From contig NW_027018446.1 of the NCBI RefSeq assembly GCF_032854445.1, forward strand, positions 1-25,721: DNA of 25,721 bases, written 5' to 3'. A program made the position numbers and the translations under genes. The notes below the pieces were generated by a model that did no database searches, was not told the origin of the DNA, and saw only the letters and a program-made list of their open reading frames with translations. The stretch is from Liolophura sinensis. Taxonomy: Eukaryota > Mollusca > Polyplacophora > Chitonida > Chitonidae. This document shows, piece by piece, positions 18,303-25,721 of this stretch (positions are counted from its first letter, which is position 1; each line of letters opens with the position of its first letter).

Positions 18303-19218
18303 TACGATACATGTGGCCTGGATACGTTAAGCCAAATCCACAGACAGGTTCCAAACTTTTGGTAGCGATACTCTATCCTAAATCTTGTCCCCCGTGTAAA
18401 AAGCTGATGGCCCCGGTATCTGATAACCCCTGGCCTTAATCTATGTATGGAAGTGACTAAACTTCTATAGTCTCGCTAGATTTATAAATCAAATGAAACT
18501 GTATCGTTTCCCTCGATATACCATACAACGTGACGGCCGGAGGAAGATAAGTGAAAATCGTGTGACACCGATGCCGGAATTCAAATCCCCTTGTTGACAA
18601 CACATGGAATATACGACTTCGGGGGTTGCGTCCCTTGGCAGATATCGTTATCCGCTAAAGTCAGAAGATTATTTTTCACGCCCATCGTTAAGCCTACAAC
18701 TGTGGGATATTCTTTGAAGAACTGATCAGAACTGACAAAGGTACGATTCCTCCTGATAGATATACGTCCGCGCGGAGATCGGCGCCAGACAAGGTATTAG
18801 TGATAGACAATAGCGGGTGTCTTTCCCCGGGGTTCATTCATCCACGCTCTGTTTCCATGACGCCCGACTCCATCAATGGGGCTGGTCGTGACTCCTCAAG
18901 GGTTTTTCTTTGTCTGAACGCCGACAAAATTTGCCTTAGCCATTAGCACACATATCTTTATGGAATTCTTATTTACTACATCAGCTAAATTAAAATTCCG
19001 TGAGCAGAAATCAACGGAGCCGGCTTTTCATGCTGGTTTTGATTTTTGGTCTTTCGTACTGTTTGCCATGGAATGTCCGCGTTCATTTCACGTTGAGAAT
19101 TTTCTTCCGAACTAAGTTTCAGAATATGAAAACTGGTGTTCAACTAGTACAAGCCTAATGACAAAATCATGTTTCATAAACATGGGTGGTGCCCCGGCTA
19201 TTCTCGCTAGAAACAACG
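18303..19218. other. Unassigned duplicated sequence (copy 2)
   Basis: The counterpart of 9888-10808, with scattered substitutions. The frame that is open in copy 1 from 10544 is broken here by a TAA near 19112 and by a 6-bp loss near 19150, which argues against coding function. Confidence 0.4.
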
Positions 19219-19276
19219 TGATTGGTGTTAAATGCGGTACTCATGACTTTTGTACTCGGTCAGCTTTATGGTTGTA
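19219..19276 (-). mobile_element. SINE 3' end seeding a minisatellite (copy 2)
   Basis: The counterpart of 10809-10866 with a single evident change (gacttttgta for gacttctgta). It is followed directly by the repeated core motif. Confidence 0.65.
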
Positions 19277-19437
19277 GGAAACCGGAGTACTTGTGGGAAA
19301 CCGGAGTGCCCAGGTGAAACCGGACTACCCGGGGGAAAACGGAGTACCCAGGGGAAACCGGAGTGCCCGGGGGAAACCGGAGTGCCCGGGGGGAAAACCG
19401 GAGTACCCGGCGAAAACCGGAGTACACGGAGAAAACC
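19277..19437. repeat. 16-18-bp minisatellite, about 8 units (copy 2)
   Basis: Same unit family as 10867-10989, with two more units. The outer units at both ends match copy 1 best, and the extra ones are internal, as expected from slippage or unequal exchange within the array. Confidence 0.85.
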
Positions 19438-19694
19438 TTCGCTCCCAGCCACATATCTGACAAACGGCTCGACCTCAAGCCGCGGGTAAAACATCAAAAG
19501 CTTTTTTCTAACATGCAATCTCATTGGTCGATGTCTTGATGATCGCAGCACACAAGCGCCATAAACAGCTGAGCCTGCGAGTCCCAAGTCATTATTTAAT
19601 GCCGTGTCCAAAAAACGCTTACACACACTCCTCCTCGCCAGTGTAGCTATAGGTCAGGATATCACAAAAGAATAACTTTTGAGTATAAATACGG

Positions 19695-19812
19695 TTTATT
19701 TCTTTATTTTATTGCCCTTTTACTTATACGACGGCATCCACCATTATGGTGGGAAGAAACCGGGCTCTGGGTTTGGGTAAGGTATTGCAAACCAATCAAA
19801 TAAAGAAATTAA
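19695..19812. mobile_element. 118-bp element with imperfect terminal inverted repeats (copy 2)
   Basis: The counterpart of 11325-11442, with attgccc for attggcc at the end of the left arm and gtattgcaa for gtattacaa near the right arm. It is otherwise identical. Confidence 0.55.
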
Positions 19813-20537
19813 TTAACTACCTAAAAATAGAAAGAGTCAACAGTTTTCAACGGTGTTAAAAAAGATTCCGGTCTGTAACATCCACGGTGTCGAGCATGCC
19901 ATCTCAACACGCAATTCATATTAATTATTTAGGTTTAAACATTTCAATATTCCCTGCTTAAAATCAAGATACATGTAATAGCTCAATAAATAATCTCAGT
20001 TCAGTTTTTGTGCGGATATTTTTTAGCCTACGCGATAGCAACCGCCTCAAGCTTTACCGCTGACATGTCATACATTACCAACACGCAAAACATAAAAAGC
20101 ATAATCCACAACACCTAATCCTTAGCACCTAATCCGTAGCATGCGACCCGCGGCAGGAGATCGGAGCAAATCGCGCACGAATGGTGTTGTCCTCGTGCTG
20201 CGGGCATAGACAAGCTTGTGGTGTCTGCCAATAAAAGCTAAACATGTACAGAGTTCTTAAATATCGGAAGTATAGAAAATGCTTAGAAACTATGTATAAA
20301 TTTTTATAGAGAATATCCAAAAGAACGCTCTGGGTGTTGTCACGAGTGTAGCTGAAAGCGTTGTATCTAACCCAGAATCTGGTTTCATATAGATGCATAA
20401 ACTCAAAGTCATATCAATGATGCACAGAGCAATGTATGTAAAAATAAACTACCACCATGCACCAACATATCAGAGTAGCCGCACCAAATCAGAACAACAA
20501 ACCACTAGCAAGCTTCTAAGAAAAACAGCCAGCTTTA
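19813..20537. other. Unassigned duplicated stretch, mostly identical to copy 1
   Basis: The counterpart of 11443-12163. It is identical to copy 1 through 20323, then differs (aagaacgctctggg for aaggacgccatgcg) and gains 3 bp near 20382. The minus-strand frame at 20129-20398 remains open but has no recognisable domain. Confidence 0.4.
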
Positions 20538-20613
20538 TCTCACCATAATGCCGACCCCACCGCTCTATAAGTCAAATATTTTCAGTACGTCGTAAAACAA
20601 CAATCAGATAAAG
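20538..20613 (+). mobile_element. SINE 3' end adjoining the 30-bp array (copy 2)
   Basis: The counterpart of 12164-12240, nearly identical, again followed within about 20 bp by the minisatellite. Confidence 0.65.
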
Positions 20614-20634
20614 AAAAGAAATATTTCATCGCTT

Positions 20635-21146
20635 AGACAAACTAGCACACCAGGACGGTTACTGAGACAATCTAGACCATCAGGACGGTCACTGAGACAA
20701 CCTAGCACATCAGGACGGTCACTGAGACAACCTAGCACATCGGGACGGTGACTGAGACAACCTTGCACATCGGGACGGTCACTGAGACAACCTAGCACAT
20801 CAGGACGGTCACTGAGACAAACTAACACATCAGGACGGTTACTGAGACAATCTAGACCATCAGGACGGTCACTGAGACAACCTAGCACATCAGGACGGTC
20901 ACTGAGACAACCTAGCACATCAGGACGGTCACTGAGACAACCTAGCACATCAGGACGGTCACTGAGACAAACTAACACATCAGGACGGTTACTGAGACAA
21001 TCTAGACCATCAGGACGGTCACTGAGACAACCTAGCACATCAGGACGGTCACTGAGACAACCTAGCACATCAGGACGGTCACTGAGACAACCTAGCACAT
21101 CAGGACGGTCACTGAGACAACCTAGCACATCAGGACGGTCACTGAG
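20635..21146. repeat. 30-bp minisatellite, about 17 units (copy 2)
   Basis: Same unit as 12263-13210. The paired variants (aactaacac... and tctagacc...) recur near the left edge, at 20818 and at 20968, that is six and then five units apart. The right edge joins unique DNA at a different phase of the unit (cactgag|ctacat) from copy 1 (cacatggg|ctacat). The minus-strand 174-aa frame is a by-product of the period: the flanking frame that enters the array in copy 1 meets a TGA here. Confidence 0.93.
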
Positions 21147-23014
21147 CTACATTTATGATACATCTCTGTGAGTATGTACATGCGTGCATTGGCATTTCGT
21201 GTGTGTCTGGCATTTTGGGTGTGTCTGATAATTGTGATTTCACAATTGTGATTTCCAGTATTTCAGATACATGTATGCCTTCGCCAGGTGAAGTTAGATC
21301 CATGGACCGCTTATGGTTTTTGACATGAATTAATTCGTCATGAATCTATTGGCAATGAGTTTATTCGTCATCTGTCTATTCATCGTTTCCGCCATTTATG
21401 TCACACCTGTAAACCACAAAGGGCCGCTCCAAATCAGTATTCGGAAAACCCATGTTCAGTGCAACTTAAACCACCCGTTTTCAAAGGAATATATGTTAAA
21501 ACTAATACACAAATACTAACAACAGCAAACAGTAAACAGTTTTCGGTTATGCAGGGAAAAGAGTCGATACTCTACACGCAACTTAAAACTTAAATTGGTA
21601 ACTACCGGGTCCACTTGCCAGGTAGGCATCTCAACTGGATTTCGATTGCAGCTGTTCATAAAGTCACCAAGTTGATGCAATAGATGATGAAAAATGATAA
21701 CATTCAAAATCAAACCAAAACAAAAAAAATAGAAACGGAAAAAGGAAACAACAACAAAAAAGTCCCCTCAGTTAGATTCGAAAGAAAAAAAACATCCTGC
21801 AGAGCTTCCGTACGATCTCAGTATGTTTGAAATATCTTTAAATATTTCATTATTTAATTACACCATCGCCTGGCGACGTTTGTCGAGTAAATGAAAAATA
21901 GAGTCAACCCCATACAGTAACAGCAACGTATATAAGTTGCCGATAGGGACATATTGGGCGCCATACAGAACACATTGGAGGCCTGTGTCAGAATAGAGAT
22001 CAAAATCATTTCAGACGAAAAAGACTCTATTCCGTTCTCCGGGTCCACACAGCAGAGCTTCTGATTTATCCCCTTCTGCGCCAAGAGGGCTGAGGTTCTA
22101 TACTTTTCATCTCGGGCGTCCCGGAAGGGGCCTTGTTTTTTAATTATATACATCTGCATGGCCCTGATGATGCATGTTAGATGGCAGGCTGATGGCTTCT
22201 GGGCACGTAGTTGGGGAATGTTAACCAGTCTCTGTATAAACGGTGTGTGTACACAAACAGCTCTTTTCTACAAGGTGTTTTGACATCGGTTTTTCAGGCT
22301 AAAAACAGATGCTGTAAAGTGTCTTACTCCCATATGAGAAAATTTTGCCCACTCTGATTTCCATTTCCTGATTAAATGTCCTGTATAAAAGTGCCATTAG
22401 TAGTAAGCTTGACATGGCTTCCATAAACATAAACGTACGTCACAAATGTATAACACAGGCCTTGTGGGATTCCATAGATCAAATCAAAAGGCTTTGCCCA
22501 AAAGTGCAAGCTAATAGCAAATGGTGTGTTTTTTTACAGCGACGGTTGTTTGCGCTACACAATGCATATTTGCAGAATAAACACTCCTCTTTAGACTGTG
22601 AGTTAACACTGAGTTGCGTGATTACATCAGCACGGTGCTGTAAAGTTGCTGCATGGTCAGGCGCTTTATCGCAGTCATATGCTGTAGAGGTACAAAAACA
22701 CTGAAATATACTACCCAGATAATGTAAAGTTGCACCAGAAATGAGCAAAAGCAATTACACTGACGCGCGAATGAAAAAATATATATATGACATTTGATTC
22801 CTGAAGAATGACTTTATAATGTTTCCCAAAACACAAAAGCGATTTTGGGTGCAAATGGATTCTATTTTATCACTCATTATGTTTAAATGTGGTGATGCCA
22901 TGTATAGTTCCTTTTTATCACCAAGAGAAATTGACGAAAAAAAAAAAAGAAGAAAAATGTAAGTGACAAGAATTAACTGCTTCGAGAACTATAACTAAGA
23001 GACAAGCATTATAA
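21147..23014. other. Unassigned duplicated stretch (copy 2)
   Basis: The counterpart of 13211-15130. A deletion removes the A-rich tract and neighbouring bases near 21719. Frames of 101 aa (21854-22159, minus) and 96 aa (22414-22704, plus) are open here but interrupted by stops in copy 1, so neither is called a gene. Confidence 0.35.
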
Positions 23015-23066
23015 GTGCGCACACAGTTTAACGTCGTATTCCGCGCGATTTCGGTCGCATGGCTCC
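23015..23066 (-). mobile_element. Diverged SINE 3' end (copy 2)
   Basis: The counterpart of 15131-15182, with the same weak resemblance to the gtttaacgtcgtact SINE end. Confidence 0.4.
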
Positions 23067-23113
23067 TCTTTACAGATTACCGATCCTCAAGCCTAAAGTG
23101 ACAGTGTTGTATC

Positions 23114-23428
23114 AGTGAAAGGCGGTGCTTCAAAGGAAGGCTAAACGTCAATGGAACATCAAACTTTACTGTAACGCCAAACCCCACTGGAGCACTGTGG
23201 TTCTCTCAAACGCCAGGCCTCTAGATCGGCAAACCTCACAAGAACACCAAATTTCCAGATTGTCAGACCTCACAGGTACGCCTCACCTCACTGGAATGCC
23301 AAATGTTGCTGGAGCGCCAAGCCTCTAGAGCGCCAAACCTCACGGGAACGCCAAATCTTGCTGGCATCCCAAACCCACTGGCCCCTCAAACCACCACTGG
23401 AACGCCAAGTCTCGCTGGAACGCCTTAG
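23114..23428. repeat. Degenerate roughly 18-21-bp minisatellite (copy 2)
   Basis: The counterpart of 15230-15545, with a few substitutions and a one-base loss near 23378. Unlike the other arrays, unit number is unchanged between copies, as expected for an old, degenerate array that no longer slips. Confidence 0.7.
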
Positions 23429-24128
23429 CCTACCACAATTTAAACTCCACACAAGGTATAAGAGCACAGGAACCAAGTACAGATAAATGTTGGAGACTGC
23501 GATCCACACGGTGAGACAGAAAGGCATCAACCCGTCGGTGAATCAATCAACTGTGCACTCAGGACTGATCCTGGCACGCCTCTCTCAGCGCAGGGCCATC
23601 TGAGATTTCCGAGAGACTATTAACTGAGTGTCCACATCGACTGATCGTTTAACCGTGTCTTGTCCGGGGTATTGGGAAGGAGACAAAGGCTACCGATTAA
23701 GGCTGGTTCACTTAGTAACGATTAACAATTATCAATTATCAGCAGAAAATGGCTATCGAGACTATGTCGTCTACTCCCCGCTTCTGGCTCTGCCGAAGAC
23801 GTCAGCTAAAGATGATTAGATCTGTGTGTAGCGATTGCACACATACTACTCAGCAGATTCCTGAACTACAGAGATAAGTATTACCTGTGTATTTTCTCTG
23901 GGACAAATATCAGACATCACTACTGGCCCAGATAGTCTTCTCTCTCTGTCTACCCCTCCCACCCCCTACCTCCATCACACCCCACTGCCCCACTCAAGTT
24001 CCTCATTTAGAGTGCTGGTTTATTCCAGGCACTTTGGGCTTACTCAACCCATTACCCCTATCTCCGTGGCATCAGTGCATGAACTATTTCTGAGCACGAA
24101 ATATGCATATGCATATTTATATGCAAAT
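23429..24128. other. Unassigned duplicated stretch (copy 2)
   Basis: The counterpart of 15546-16230 or so, with no gene seen. Near 24100-24138 copy 2 has gained an AT-rich near-palindromic stretch (atatgcatatgcatatttat and following) beside the SINE insertion. Confidence 0.35.
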
Positions 24129-24214
24129 ATGCATATCAAATAAATGAATGATTATGGCTTAACGCCACATCGGCAATATTTCAGCCATATCGTGGCGATG
24201 CATATCAAATAAAT
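24129..24214 (-). mobile_element. SINE 3' fragment insertion with 17-bp target duplication
   Basis: The insert 24146-24197 (52 bp; gaatgattatggcttaacgc, cacatcggcaatatttcagc, catatcgtggcg) is a SINE 3' end of a type common in molluscs, in minus orientation. It is flanked by perfect direct repeats atgcatatcaaataaat at 24129-24145 and 24198-24214. Copy 1 has one copy of that target sequence and no insert. This is the signature of a 5'-truncated LINE-driven retroposition after the copies separated. Confidence 0.85.
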
Positions 24215-25448
24215 ATGAAGTTTTCCAGTTGTGACATAACACCACTTCACGGCACAGGACGAATTAGTCTAACATCGACGAATATGGCAGTGATCGTCTT
24301 TAGGTCAAAGTACCGATATAGAACAAAATTTTTTTTTTGCAGTATTGGGAAACCACACCCACCAATTGAGATATTATTGATCTCATGATTTTAGAGATCA
24401 ATCTAATCTTTTTTTAAATTAGTTTTCTATATTATATATACGTGTACCACCCCATGTTAAAATTGGTAGATTGGCCCTTCGGTGGCAGATTGGCGCATAC
24501 GTGGCTGTATAATCCCAAAAATCGACAACTCGATCTGTTGTCGTAAGGTATTTTCTCGAAACCCACGCATTGATCTTGTTAGAAAGCATCATCACCATCT
24601 AAATATCTGATAAGTGAGACGTATTCCCGTTTGTTGTCTTTCTTATTCCAGCAAAAAAGCTATACGTCTCTGGAATCTGCACAAATGCTGTAATTATCTT
24701 CAATCATAAAACTCACTAAACCATGCGGCATTTCAGATGAAAAAACGACATCATCCAATGTATTTTTTTCTTTGTTTTTTCTTTTTGATCTATTTTTCTT
24801 TGTTTTTTTCTTTAGAAATTCGGTTCTAATTTCTATCGAACACTCTTGACGGCAGAAACTCCTGGAAGTTTCTTGGGTTCTTAATGCTGGGTATTGTACC
24901 TTTTTTAAAATCACCGTGACCAAAGGCGACAACGATTTCTTCTTATAAGAAAAACAAAACCAAAAAAAAAACGGAGCAAAAAAAAAAAAACAAAATAAAA
25001 AAACGCTACCCATCCCCTCCCCCAGCAAAGCCCTACTACCTCAGTTCTCCTCCACCTCAGTTCTCCTCCATTTTCAAGAGAAAATATTTAAGGAAAAAAA
25101 GAAAAAAAACTAAGACGCTGAATTTCCTTACCTTTTCCTTTTTTATTCACTAATCAGGGGACTAAGATAAATCTGGCATTATCATCCATTCTTTCACTTC
25201 CACTCGTGTTTTTTATATTTGTTTTTTTTTATAACTGGTAATTAAGGCGGCATCCAAAGTAATGGAAGGAACACAATCTGCAGCCCAATGTACCTGGGAC
25301 TAATGAACATCTGGCAGGTGCTATATTACATCGCTGGACCTGCTAGGGCGATATGTCATTGGGTGAGAATATCGCTTCTGTATCCAGTGCCCTGCTGATT
25401 CGTCAATTATTGCCTCGCCTACAGTTGACTGCTGCCATGAGATTCGCA
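24215..25448. other. Right part of copy 2 with T-rich/A-rich tracts
   Basis: The counterpart of 16230-17490. The homopolymer-rich T tract (about 24760-24812) and A tract (about 24950-25005) differ in length from copy 1. The 122-aa minus frame here is low-complexity and rejected. The CRE palindrome of copy 1 is lost in a 13-bp deletion near 25351. No gene is seen. Confidence 0.4.
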
Positions 25449-25721
25449 CCGTAATCTGTGTCACTAACTCACACTGTAGATGATTATGATGGGACAGGCC
25501 ATCCATCCAAGGTGACAGTAGCACATTGATTTTCCTTACTACTGTAAAGTACTTATTCCCTGGAATTTATTTGCGCGGATTTTCTCCAAAAATATGTTCG
25601 CGAGAATTAAATTTCGCGTATTTCAGAGAATACTGAAAAACAAAACTTAAAATTTTCCAAGATATGATATGACCGAAATTATTCAGGCACGTCAAACAAG
25701 TATCATCTTGGGTGGCTTTAC
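25449..25721. other. Unique right flank, possible MITE-like fragment
   Basis: Not part of the duplication. Around 25540-25640, tactgtaaagtacttattcc, tttgcgcggattttctcc and aattaaatttcgcgtatttc resemble the 'tttcgcg' dispersed repeats found in many bivalve genomes. No coding frame continues into it. Confidence 0.35.

Larger units (their letters stand above)
17491..25448 (+). repeat. Large direct duplication, copy 2 (7958 bp)
   Basis: Copy 2 starts immediately after copy 1 and ends gctgccatgagattcgca at 25448, after which the sequence becomes unique. Differences from copy 1: about 20 substitutions in the first 545 bp, none across 19788-20323, a deletion replacing about 436 bp with about 17 bp near 18024-18040, loss of about 76 bp near 19668, a 30-bp array cut to about 17 units, eight instead of six units in the 16-18-bp array, and a 52-bp SINE fragment at 24146-24197. 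Confidence 0.93.

Noticed and set aside
21854-22159. 101-aa minus-strand frame in copy 2
   Set aside because: A TAA replaces a sense codon in copy 1 (tttaggcctg near 14092), and no domain is recognised.
22414-22704. 96-aa plus-strand frame in copy 2
   Set aside because: Copy 1 has TAG at the equivalent of codon 42. The tttttttacag there could be a splice acceptor, but nothing else supports an exon.
24660-25028. 122-aa Phe/Lys-rich minus-strand frame
   Set aside because: It is produced by T- and A-rich homopolymer tracts; composition is low-complexity and length varies between copies.

Overview
The window looks like nuclear DNA from a lophotrochozoan animal, most likely a bivalve or gastropod mollusc. 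It holds no operons and almost no long conserved coding frames. It does hold many dispersed tRNA-derived SINE fragments of the types that are abundant in molluscan genomes (ends such as gtttaacgtcgtact...tttttcag, caccaatcaaataaa and cactcactcactc), several long minisatellites, and one intronless class A GPCR gene. The phylum call is inference from these repeats; I cannot name the species.

Layout. 1-3060: unassigned sequence with several SINE pieces; the one at 316-713 is nearly full length. 3061-4116 (minus): the only convincing protein gene, a complete single-exon 351-aa rhodopsin-like receptor with altered signature motifs. 4139-6460: SINE fragments interleaved with a 30-bp minisatellite (4708-5234), a small cluster of nuclear-receptor-like half sites (5663-5695), a tRNA-like SINE head (5975-6056) and a 48-bp minisatellite (6173-6460). 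6461-8652: mostly unassigned AT-rich DNA with two SINE scraps.

8653-25448: a direct head-to-tail duplication. Copy 1 (8653-17490, 8838 bp) is followed with no gap by copy 2 (17491-25448, 7958 bp). In both, the same landmarks occur in the same order: SINE piece, small open frame behind a good 3' splice acceptor, SINE with a 16-18-bp array, element with imperfect inverted ends, SINE end plus 30-bp minisatellite, SINE-like end plus a degenerate roughly 20-bp array, T-rich/A-rich tract. The copies differ by scattered substitutions (about 4% at the left end, none across a 536-bp internal stretch), contraction of the 30-bp array in copy 2, a deletion of about 430 bp and one of about 76 bp in copy 2, and a 52-bp SINE fragment with a 17-bp target-site duplication present only in copy 2. 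The copies may be a real segmental duplication or two haplotypes placed end to end by an assembler; the sequence alone does not decide.

The most interesting pattern is that all five minisatellite families lie in or close to SINE 3'-end fragments, and one is visibly an amplification of a SINE core motif. I found no defence system, gene cluster or other multi-gene machinery. The long repetitive open frames are best explained as by-products of repeat periods divisible by three.
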